From NCBI GenBank assembly GCA_040235415.1, contig JBECKR010000255.1, forward strand, positions 1 to 21,962: DNA of 21,962 bases, written 5' to 3'. Every line of letters begins with the position of its first letter. Within the stretch, counting starts at the first letter, position 1. The translations under genes were made by a program, and so were the position numbers. A model generated the notes under the pieces. It searched no databases, had not been told where the DNA came from, and saw only the letters and a list, made by a program, of their open reading frames with translations. Below, in pieces: positions 15,289-21,636 of the stretch. The stretch is from JBECKR01 sp040235415 (GTDB taxonomy: Bacteria > Acidobacteriota > Polarisedimenticolia > Polarisedimenticolales > Polarisedimenticolaceae).

Positions 15289-17327
15289 GCCGTGTCGCAT
15301 CGGGTCTCGCGCTCGCGGCGGCCCTGCTGCTCGTCGCGCACGCCGTCCCGGCCGACGAGGACGCCGTCGAGACCGGCGCCTCCAAGAACGTCACGGACGC
15401 TCTCCAGGGCAAGGACGGCGTGCGCATTCAAACGATGTGCACGCACTGCAACTCCGCGAACGTCCAGGTCGGCGGGCTGAACCAGGACCTCGTCCCGATC
15501 TCCCGCGACGGCTGGCCGATCCTCGGCGGCCTCGCGACGTCCTTCGTGTTCCAGATGCTCCCGGCCGACGCCGTCGCCGAGGCGAAGGTCCTCAAGGGCC
15601 CCGGGGCGGCGCGGGAGCCGGGCCCGGCCGCCGGCGGCGTCATCCGGCTCACCGAAGCGCGGCCCGCCGAGCTGCCGAAGCTCGACCTCGACCTCGAGGC
15701 CGGCTCCTACGATCGCCGCGCGGCAACGATCCGCGCCGCGGGACGGTTGGCCGAAGGGCTGTCGGCGACGCTCACCGCGGGCAAGGAGACCGCGGATGCG
15801 GTCGACGACGACCGTGACGGGTGGAACGACGTCGGGGCGGTCGATCGCGAGTTCTCCGAGGGGCGGATCACCGCCACGTTCGGAGAGCACGAGCTGGACG
15901 CCGCGGTGTCCTGGATCTCGGAGGACGGCGACGACGGCCGCGGCGCGTTCGACGTCCTGTCGTACATCTCGAATCCGGCCGATCCGACCCCCGGCTGGAC
16001 CCGGGAGGACACGCTCGTCGACCGCCGCGAGTACCGTTCGGGCTGGACCTGGCGCAGGGCGGGCGGCGAGACGCTCTCCGTACGGCTGCTCGAGGCCAAC
16101 CGCCATCAGAAGGTCCGGTCGCAGCTGACCCGTCTTCCCGACTACCGCGGCACCGACTCGGACGCGCTGTTCGACCGGTTCCGTATCCGCGAGCTCGATC
16201 GCTGGGGCGGCGCGCACTGGTCGCGCCCGCTCGGATACACCTTCAAGGTCGAGGCGGGCGCGGAGCGCCACGAGCAGACCGTGGAGGCCGAGACGGTCGA
16301 GCTGTTCGATCTCCTGTTCGGCGCCGCCCCCGATCCTCAACGCGGAACGGACTACCTCGACGTCGACTCGGGCTACGCGTCGCTGTCGTGGGCACCGCGC
16401 TCGACCTGGTCGTTCGAGGCGGGCCTGCGGTACGACGCCGCCCGCTGGGGGGCTCGCGAGCTCGGCGAGCGGCGCGACGCCGCCGCGACCTCGCCCCGGG
16501 CGACGATGGCCTGGCGCCCCGTCACCGGACTGACCCTCAAGCTGATCGGCGGACGGACGTTCCGTGCGCCGCGGCCGATCCTGTCCGAGGTATGCTGCGG
16601 CCAGAGCTATCAGCGCAGCTACGAGGCCCACGCGGAAACCGGCACGACGCTCGCGGTCGAGGGCGTGTGGCAGCCGGGGCCCCGCGTCCGCGCGAGCGCC
16701 TACGCCGGCCGGACCGACTTCGACGACCACATCCTCCGCATGGTGGCGTGGAGTCAGCTCTACACCCAGACCTACGCTCTCGCCAACGTTCCGCGCGCGC
16801 GCGCGGAGACGCTCGAGGTCGCGCTCCGCTGGTCCCCGATCGCGGCGCTGACGCTCGATGCCAGCGCCGGCTGGCTGTCGTTCCGCAACGTCGGCGATCC
16901 GGTCGTCGACGTCCGGGTCGCCCCGCCGTCCACCGCGAACGCGGTCGTCGTCAGCCTCCCGATCGACCGCATCCCGTACCAGCCGGTGCGAACCGCCTCG
17001 CTGTCGGCCACGGCTCGGCTCGGCGGCGGTTTCGTGCTCGGCGGCCAAGCCGGCTACACCGGACCGATGCGGATCCAGCAGTTCGATTCCGATCCGTTCG
17101 CGGGTCAGAATGTCCTGCTCGACGCGATGCGGGAGACTCCGGGGTTGTGGCTCGTCAACCTCTCCGCGGAGGTTCCGCTGCCCCGCGACGTGCGGCTCGT
17201 GGCGGGGATCGACAACGTCACCGATCGCGTGCAGAACGACCTCGGGGACCCGACGACGGACTACAACTGGGGTCCGCTGACCGGCCGCGCGTTCCGCGTC
17301 GGCTTGCGCTGGGCCCCGCGGCGGTGA
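15285..17327 (+). CDS. TonB-dependent outer-membrane receptor with CxxC plug
   Basis: A 680-aa receptor with signal peptide (about 1-22) and a short TonB-box-like stretch (DAVETGAS). The plug (about 30-130) reads NVTDALQGKDGVRIQTMC, GGLNQDLVPISRDGWPILGG, VLKGPGAA and GGVIRL. A beta-barrel (about 135-680) follows, with alternating aromatic and polar strands and FRAPRPILSEVCCG. TonB-dependent receptors import metal chelates, vitamins, sugars or other large ligands using energy passed through TonB. Unusual features are the CxxC in the plug (C52-T-H-C55) and a vicinal Cys pair in the barrel (C437-C438), in a protein class that often lacks Cys. The ATG overlaps the TGA of the propeller/thioredoxin gene, so the two are made together. 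The ligand is unknown; a metal or thiol compound is a guess. Confidence 0.88.
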   Translation: MSRVASGLALAAALLLVAHAVPADEDAVETGASKNVTDALQGKDGVRIQTMCTHCNSANVQVGGLNQDLVPISRDGWPILGGLATSFVFQMLPADAVAEAKVLKGPGAAREPGPAAGGVIRLTEARPAELPKLDLDLEAGSYDRRAATIRAAGRLAEGLSATLTAGKETADAVDDDRDGWNDVGAVDREFSEGRITATFGEHELDAAVSWISEDGDDGRGAFDVLSYISNPADPTPGWTREDTLVDRREYRSGWTWRRAGGETLSVRLLEANRHQKVRSQLTRLPDYRGTDSDALFDRFRIRELDRWGGAHWSRPLGYTFKVEAGAERHEQTVEAETVELFDLLFGAAPDPQRGTDYLDVDSGYASLSWAPRSTWSFEAGLRYDAARWGARELGERRDAAATSPRATMAWRPVTGLTLKLIGGRTFRAPRPILSEVCCGQSYQRSYEAHAETGTTLAVEGVWQPGPRVRASAYAGRTDFDDHILRMVAWSQLYTQTYALANVPRARAETLEVALRWSPIAALTLDASAGWLSFRNVGDPVVDVRVAPPSTANAVVVSLPIDRIPYQPVRTASLSATARLGGGFVLGGQAGYTGPMRIQQFDSDPFAGQNVLLDAMRETPGLWLVNLSAEVPLPRDVRLVAGIDNVTDRVQNDLGDPTTDYNWGPLTGRAFRVGLRWAPRR

Positions 17328-17342
17328 GGCGAGCCCGCGGCC

Positions 17343-17348
17343 TATAAT
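17343..17348 (+). promoter_or_regulatory. Consensus -10 directly before the thioesterase gene
   Basis: A perfect TATAAT, followed by 6 nt and then ATG 17355, with no Shine-Dalgarno in the gap. The transcript would begin at the start codon. No -35 was recognised, and the 27-nt gap to the receptor stop leaves little room for one outside the receptor gene. Confidence 0.45.
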
Positions 17349-17354
17349 GCGGCG

Positions 17355-17789
17355 ATGGGCGCCGCCGACCACCATCGAAAGCTCGAGCGGGCCTACCACT
17401 CCGCTCCGATCAACCGGTTCTACCGACCGCGCCTTACCGTCGGCGACGGCGTCGCGCGCCTCGAGATCGGCGTCCGCGAGGAGTTCCTCCACGCCGCCGG
17501 ATCGGTCCACGGCTCGGTGCTGTTCAAGCTGCTCGACGACGCGGCGTTCTTCGCGGCGAACTCGCTCGTCGAGGACGTGTTCCTGTTGACCGCGTCGTTC
17601 AACCTGCACTTCTTCCGCCCCGTCGACTCCGGAACGATCGTCGCCGAGGGCCGCGTCCTCAACGTCTCGCGCCGTGTGCTCCACGCCGAGTCCGAGGTGC
17701 GGGACGCCGAGGGCCGCCTCTGCGCCCGCGGGACCGGATCGTTCATGCGAAGCGACGTCCGGCTCGACGCCGGCGTCGGGTACCAGTGA
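17355..17789 (+). CDS. PaaI/hotdog-fold acyl-CoA thioesterase
   Basis: A 144-aa cytoplasmic protein of the hotdog thioesterase superfamily (PaaI/YiiD-like). The active-site helix is AGSVHGSVLFKLLDDAAFFAAN, with H52-G and D61 in the positions used by this family. The strands LLTASFNLHFFRPVDSGTIVAEGRVLN and HAESEVRDAEGRLCARGTGSFM complete the fold. Such enzymes hydrolyse acyl-CoA or aryl-CoA thioesters and work as dimers or tetramers; the substrate is not clear here. The ATG at 17355 is directly preceded by a TATAAT box and lacks a Shine-Dalgarno. The next gene starts 17 nt after its stop. Confidence 0.85.
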   Translation: MGAADHHRKLERAYHSAPINRFYRPRLTVGDGVARLEIGVREEFLHAAGSVHGSVLFKLLDDAAFFAANSLVEDVFLLTASFNLHFFRPVDSGTIVAEGRVLNVSRRVLHAESEVRDAEGRLCARGTGSFMRSDVRLDAGVGYQ

Positions 17790-17806
17790 AGAGAGGAGGA
17801 TCCGCG

Positions 17807-18127
17807 ATGAGCCGGAGACTGGCCGCGACCGCCGTGATCGTGTGCGCCGTGGCGGCGCTGACCGCCCTCTCGGCCCGGGTGAGCCGCCCGTCCGCCGCCG
17901 AGACCGGGACCGAGCCCGCCCAGCAAGGCAGCGACGTCGTGATGCTGCGATGCGCCACGACCGGTGACTTCTCCGTCCTCGCGTACAACGGGAGCACGCG
18001 AGCGCCCGCGAAGCGGGCGGCGAGCTGTCCCGAGCAGATCGCGTTGCTCGCGAAGGACGGGTTCGCCACGGTCGACGTCGGGTACAGCAACGACGCCGAG
18101 ATCGTGGTCTACACCCTCGAGCGCTGA
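17807..18127 (+). CDS. Small exported protein of unknown function
   Basis: A 106-aa protein that I do not recognise. A hydrophobic N-terminal segment (about 5-23, AATAVIVCAVAALTALSA) is a signal peptide or membrane anchor. The mature part (about 33-106) has two Cys (VMLRCATTG and AASCPEQIALLAKDG) that could pair, and ends in short strands (FATVDVGYSNDAEIVVYTLER), suggesting a small alpha/beta domain. The Shine-Dalgarno GAGGAGGA lies 6 nt before ATG 17807. An in-frame GTG at 17786 overlaps the thioesterase stop, but it would place the Shine-Dalgarno inside the gene. It is followed 18 nt later by the DUF2752 gene, so the three genes 17355-18553 probably form one unit. Confidence 0.7.
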   Translation: MSRRLAATAVIVCAVAALTALSARVSRPSAAETGTEPAQQGSDVVMLRCATTGDFSVLAYNGSTRAPAKRAASCPEQIALLAKDGFATVDVGYSNDAEIVVYTLER

Positions 18128-18145
18128 CGCGGGCGGGAGGACGCC

Positions 18146-18553
18146 ATGGCGCCGGGACGACGCCTCGCGCCGGCGGTCGTCGCCTGGGCGGTCGCCGGGG
18201 TCGTGATGCTCGGGGCGTGGCTCGTGCTCGGCCACGTCGCCTTGTCGTCCGACCCCGCGGACTCGGTGTGCCTCTTGCGCCGCAGCATCGGTCTCGCCTG
18301 TCCGACCTGCGGCATGACGCGCTCGCTCGCGCTCCTGGCCCGGGACAGACCCCTCGCGGCGCTCGAGGCGCATCCTCTCGGTCCGCCGTTCGTCGCGGAG
18401 ACGATCCTGCTGTGGATCTGGTGGGGCGAGGTCGCGCGCGGGCGCCGGCAGGCGCCGCCGGCCTCCCGGCTCGGGACTCTGATGATCGCGAACGCCGCCG
18501 TCTTCGCGACGGTCTGGATCGTGCGACTCGCGACCGGAACGCTCCCGCCCTGA
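18146..18553 (+). CDS. DUF2752 family membrane protein
   Basis: A 135-aa small membrane protein with the DUF2752 signature CPTCGMTRSL (C52-P-T-C55). It has a first transmembrane segment at about 8-30, a second around 82-97 and a third around 110-130. DUF2752 proteins are widespread, small and uncharacterised; the conserved Cys pair is the family hallmark. GGGAGG before ATG 18146 supports the start. It is the last gene of the short plus-strand run from the thioesterase and is separated by 16 nt from the end of a convergent methyltransferase gene. Confidence 0.88.
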   Translation: MAPGRRLAPAVVAWAVAGVVMLGAWLVLGHVALSSDPADSVCLLRRSIGLACPTCGMTRSLALLARDRPLAALEAHPLGPPFVAETILLWIWWGEVARGRRQAPPASRLGTLMIANAAVFATVWIVRLATGTLPP

Positions 18554-18569
18554 CGGGCTCCGCGCCGGG

Positions 18570-19322
18570 TCAGCGCAGGACCGGACCCGCGCGCAGCGCG
18601 AGCGGCCAGCGGACCTCGCGTTCGCCGTCGCCCCAGGCGCGCCGGAGCGGCTCCGCGAGCTCGAGGAGCGGATCCCGGCCCCGCGCCGCCTCGAAGCGTC
18701 GCACCGCCGACCACGTCGCGAGGTAGCGCAGCATCCGCTCCGCGCGCCAGCGTGCCGTCATCTCGAGCGTCGGAGCCGCGGCCGGCTCGATCGGGAGATC
18801 GAGCGTCGCGTATCCCGCGTCGAGGAGCGCGCGCTCCGGCGGCCAGAACGGACCGATCTCGCCGGTGTAGAACGCGTCGAGCAGCCGGTCCACGACCGGC
18901 CCGACGCGCGCCAGGGTGTAACCCCAAACGGCGAGCCAGGCGCCCGGCGCCGCGACCCGCCGAACCTCGTCGGCGAACCTCGCCGTGTCGAACCAATGTG
19001 CCGCCTGGGCGGCCGTCACGAGATCGACCGCTGCGTCCTCGATGCCGCTGTCCTCGGCCGGGGCCACGCGGTACCGGACGTTGCCCGCGGAAACGGCCCG
19101 CGAGATCTGGCGGGCGCTCGCGTCGGTCGCGATCACGCGTGCGAACCGGTCCGCGAGCGCGACGGCGCACTGGCCGTTGCCCGTGCCGCAGTCCCACGCC
19201 AGCTGCCGGAGGGCCGGTCCCGCCGCGAGGAAGTCGTACAGCGCGTCCGGATAGGTCGGCCGGAACGCAGCGTACGCGTCCGCGGCGTCCGAGAAATGGT
19301 CCTTGAACGGCGGTTCGCTCAC
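18570..19322 (-). CDS. Class I SAM-dependent methyltransferase
   Basis: A 250-aa Rossmann-fold methyltransferase of the small-molecule type (methyltransf_11/25, trans-aconitate-methyltransferase-like). The opening YAAFRPTYPDALYDFL is typical of that group. The SAM-binding loop is DCGTGNGQ (44-51) and the ribose-binding acidic residue is D67 in VIATDAS. The motif QAAHWFD is the usual post-IV element. The C-terminal part (about 150-250) would close over the substrate, which is unknown. The start is GTG at 19322, and its first bases overlap the stop of the upstream epimerase gene (GTGA), so the two are co-translated. The stop faces the DUF2752 gene. Confidence 0.88.
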   Translation of the reverse strand: MSEPPFKDHFSDAADAYAAFRPTYPDALYDFLAAGPALRQLAWDCGTGNGQCAVALADRFARVIATDASARQISRAVSAGNVRYRVAPAEDSGIEDAAVDLVTAAQAAHWFDTARFADEVRRVAAPGAWLAVWGYTLARVGPVVDRLLDAFYTGEIGPFWPPERALLDAGYATLDLPIEPAAAPTLEMTARWRAERMLRYLATWSAVRRFEAARGRDPLLELAEPLRRAWGDGEREVRWPLALRAGPVLR

Positions 19323-20314
19323 GCGCCGCGCCCGCTCCCGAGCCTTCCGGCCCGCCCCATCCAGGCGTACGCGTCCTCGATCATGGTGCGCAGCGGCACC
19401 GGCCTGAACTCGAGCTCCCGGATCGCGCGGTCGCTGCGGCAGACCATGTTCGTCGACGAGAGCTCCACCATCTCACGGGTCAGCTTGGGCCGCCTCCCGC
19501 CGAACGCGGCGCGGGCCGCCTGGAGGCGCGCCACGAGCCGCAGGACCCAGCGCGGCATCGCGCGCGACGGCGGGGTCCGGCCGACGATCTCGCACACCCG
19601 CTGGATGAACTGGAGGTACGTCGCGTCCGCGCCTCCCAGGAGGTAGTTCGCCCCCGTCCGGCCGCGCTCCGCCGCCGCGACGTGGGCGCGCGCGACCTCG
19701 CGCGCGTGGCAGAACGACCCCCGCCCGGGAGGCGCTCCCGGCAGACGGCCGGCGTCGGCCAGCCAGATGGCGGTCGACCAACCCCGAAAGTCGAACTCGC
19801 CCACGATGTTCGACGGGTTCACGATCACGGCGTCGAGCCCGCGCTCGATCCCGCGTCGGACCTCGACCTCCGCGAGCCCCTTGGTCCGGAGGTAGTTGAT
19901 CCAGGACCGGACCGAGGTCTGCGGGGTCGTCTCGTCGATGACGCCCTCGTGGATGCCGTACGCGGCGATGCTCGAGGTGTGCACGAATCGCCGCGCGCGG
20001 CGCTCCACCGCCGCCGCGACGACGTGACGCGTGCCCTCGACGTTCACGCGGTTCTGTCGGGGGTTCCGCCGCGACCACATGTTGGTGTCGCCGGCGACGT
20101 GGAACACGGCGTCGAGGTCGCCGGGCATCGTCGCCAGCGTCGAGGCCGGATCGGCGATCGATCCGACCGCGCGCTCGACGGGAAATCGCGAGATCCACGT
20201 CAGGTCGGATTCGGGACGGTGCAAGGCGGTGACGCGCCAGCCGCGGTCGACGAGCTCCCGCACGAGGTTCAGACCGACGAATCCGGTCGAGCCGGTCACG
20301 AACGCGTGGGGCAT
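19319..20314 (-). CDS. NAD(P)-dependent epimerase/dehydratase (extended SDR)
   Basis: A 331-aa extended short-chain dehydrogenase. The nucleotide-binding motif is GSTGFVG (8-14). FHVAGDTN is the typical mid-domain strand. The catalytic set is S114/S115 in HTSSIAAYG plus Y141-x-x-x-K145 (YLRTK). NPSNIVGEFDF follows, as in dihydroflavonol-reductase-like or hopanoid-associated epimerases. These enzymes reduce, epimerise or dehydrate sugar nucleotides, flavonoid-like or steroid-like ketones; the substrate is not decided by sequence. The methyltransferase follows with a 4-nt overlap, so the pair may modify the same metabolite. ATG 20314 has an extended -10 only 7 nt upstream and no Shine-Dalgarno. 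Confidence 0.87.
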   Translation of the reverse strand: MPHAFVTGSTGFVGLNLVRELVDRGWRVTALHRPESDLTWISRFPVERAVGSIADPASTLATMPGDLDAVFHVAGDTNMWSRRNPRQNRVNVEGTRHVVAAAVERRARRFVHTSSIAAYGIHEGVIDETTPQTSVRSWINYLRTKGLAEVEVRRGIERGLDAVIVNPSNIVGEFDFRGWSTAIWLADAGRLPGAPPGRGSFCHAREVARAHVAAAERGRTGANYLLGGADATYLQFIQRVCEIVGRTPPSRAMPRWVLRLVARLQAARAAFGGRRPKLTREMVELSSTNMVCRSDRAIRELEFRPVPLRTMIEDAYAWMGRAGRLGSGRGA

Positions 20315-20321
20315 GCGACCG

Positions 20322-20330
20322 AGCTTAGCA
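20322..20330 (-). promoter_or_regulatory. Extended -10 directly before the epimerase gene
   Basis: On the minus strand TGC-TAAGCT (20330-20322), then 7 nt, then ATG 20314. No Shine-Dalgarno lies in the gap, so the transcript would start at or next to the start codon. Confidence 0.45.
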
Positions 20331-20484
20331 AAGCGGTTCCCCGATTACACGGTGCCGCCAAGATTGCCTCCACGCCAGGACGCCGCCGGTCGGGAGTCGT
20401 CCCGCCGGGGCTGTGGAAGAACCCGGCCGGCGCGGTCCGAATTGAAGGTAATTCCTTGTGAATGTTGATCTTGTGGACGGCGTC

Positions 20485-20506
20485 GGCCTGTGGAAGGCCT
20501 GTGGAT
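20485..20506. repeat. 11-bp tandem repeat
   Basis: GGCCTGTGGAA (20485-20495) is followed directly by GGCCTGTGGAT (20496-20506). Both copies contain TGTGGA, part of the DnaA-box consensus TGTGGATAA; the second reads TGTGGATGA. Confidence 0.6.
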
Positions 20507-20637
20507 GAATTCGGTCCACGAGGCGGGCATGGACCCGGCACGGTTTCCGCTGGATACTCCGCTTTGCATGCCGGCGTGCCGGAGGGGGCGCCCGGGCCTG
20601 AGGACCGCCGCCCGCGCGGCGACGGGGGAGGAGACCC

Positions 20638-21636
20638 GTGACGCCACTCCGAGTGCGCCCGACCGCCGCGGCTGCCCTGCTGCTCGCGGGCGCCGCCGTC
20701 CTCGCGCCGGGGACCCGCGCCGACGATGAGCCGGAGTACCCGCACGGCGACTTCGACGGGGACTGCACCGTGTGCCACCGCGACGACGGCTGGACGCCGA
20801 TCCGGCTGTCGCCCGAGTTCCGTCACGCCGACGGCCGGTTCCCGCTGGTCGGCGCCCACGAGATCGCATCGTGCCGAGCCTGCCACCGCACGCTCGATTT
20901 CTCGAAGACCGACCCGTCGTGCGTCGCCTGCCACGCGGACGTCCACCAGGGAGAGTTCGGGACGGACTGCTCGCGCTGTCACGTGCCCCGGACGTTCATC
21001 GATCGCGGGGCCATGGTGCGCCGCCACGGCGAGACGCGCTTTCCCCTGCGCGGCGTGCACCTCGCGCTCGACTGCGACGACTGCCACCGCCCCGCGGCCC
21101 AGGGCCGCATGCAGTTCGTGAACACTGCGGTCGAGTGCGTCGCGTGTCACCTCGCGGCGTACCAGGGGACGACCGACCCCGACCACGAGGCGGCCGGCTT
21201 CCCGACCGACTGCGCGCTGTGCCACGCTCCGACGGCGTGGGATCAGGGGCGGTTCAACCACCGCCTGACGACGCGTCCCTGCGTCGATTGTCACCTCGAC
21301 GACTACCAGGCGACGACGAACCCGAACCACGCCGCGCTCGGATTCCCGACCGACTGCGAGGCGTGCCACACGCCGACGGTCTGGACCCGGACCGCCGACG
21401 GCTTCGACCACGACGGACGGTACTTCCCGATCTACTCCGGCACCCACCGCGGAAGATGGACGGCGTGCAGCGACTGCCACGTGAACTCCTCGAACTTCGC
21501 CGACTTCTCGTGCATCCAGTGCCACGCGCACGACGACCAGGCCTCGGTGGCGTCGCACCACGCGGACGTCTCGGGGTTCTCGTACGGTCCGCAGACCTGC
21601 TACACCTGCCATCCCACCGGGAGGGCCGGGGATTGA
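20638..21636 (+). CDS. Secreted 12-heme c-type cytochrome
   Basis: A 332-aa exported protein (signal peptide about 1-28) with twelve CxxCH heme-binding motifs, starting at residues 43, 79, 95, 111, 146, 167, 192, 215, 240, 277, 292 and 321. Two near-identical modules stand out: AYQGTTDPDHEAAGFPTDC and DYQATTNPNHAALGFPTDC (about 174-192 and 223-240), a repeat pattern I associate with multiheme cytochromes of metal-reducing and related bacteria. Many extra His residues could be distal heme ligands. It would carry electrons in the periplasm or at the cell surface. The start is GTG, supported by GGGGGAGGAG about 5 nt upstream. The stop overlaps the start of the next gene (TTGA), so the two are co-translated. 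Confidence 0.93.
   Translation: MTPLRVRPTAAAALLLAGAAVLAPGTRADDEPEYPHGDFDGDCTVCHRDDGWTPIRLSPEFRHADGRFPLVGAHEIASCRACHRTLDFSKTDPSCVACHADVHQGEFGTDCSRCHVPRTFIDRGAMVRRHGETRFPLRGVHLALDCDDCHRPAAQGRMQFVNTAVECVACHLAAYQGTTDPDHEAAGFPTDCALCHAPTAWDQGRFNHRLTTRPCVDCHLDDYQATTNPNHAALGFPTDCEACHTPTVWTRTADGFDHDGRYFPIYSGTHRGRWTACSDCHVNSSNFADFSCIQCHAHDDQASVASHHADVSGFSYGPQTCYTCHPTGRAGD

Larger units (their letters stand above)
20315..20637. other. Intergenic region between epimerase and cytochrome genes
   Basis: 323 bp without a credible gene. It contains the epimerase promoter element at its left end and a comparatively AT-rich stretch (20440-20480). TGTGGA occurs four times (20412, 20472, 20489, 20500), two of these within a tandem repeat. 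At the right end is a strong Shine-Dalgarno (GGGGGAGGAG) for the cytochrome gene. No clear -35/-10 pair for the cytochrome gene was found. Confidence 0.6.

Noticed and set aside
12196..15300. 1034-codon open frame on the minus strand across the thioredoxin and propeller genes
   Set aside because: It lies opposite genes with clear domains, has low-complexity Arg/Ala/Gly/Val-rich translation with no motif, and is expected where third positions are almost all G or C.
16793..16805. CG-dinucleotide run
   Set aside because: It lies inside the receptor coding sequence and is explained by consecutive Arg/Ala codons in GC-rich DNA.
15201..17684. 827-codon open frame on the minus strand across the TonB-dependent receptor
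   Set aside because: Shadow of the receptor gene; no domain, signal peptide or ribosome site, and compositionally like other antisense frames here.
17786..17806. GTG start for the small exported protein, overlapping the thioesterase stop
   Set aside because: The GAGGAGGA Shine-Dalgarno lies inside that extension and is correctly spaced for ATG 17807.
20412..20505. Replication origin
   Set aside because: Four TGTGGA sites only, no full DnaA boxes, no long AT-rich unwinding element, no dnaA/dnaN/gyrB or parAB nearby; kept only as a possible regulatory cluster.
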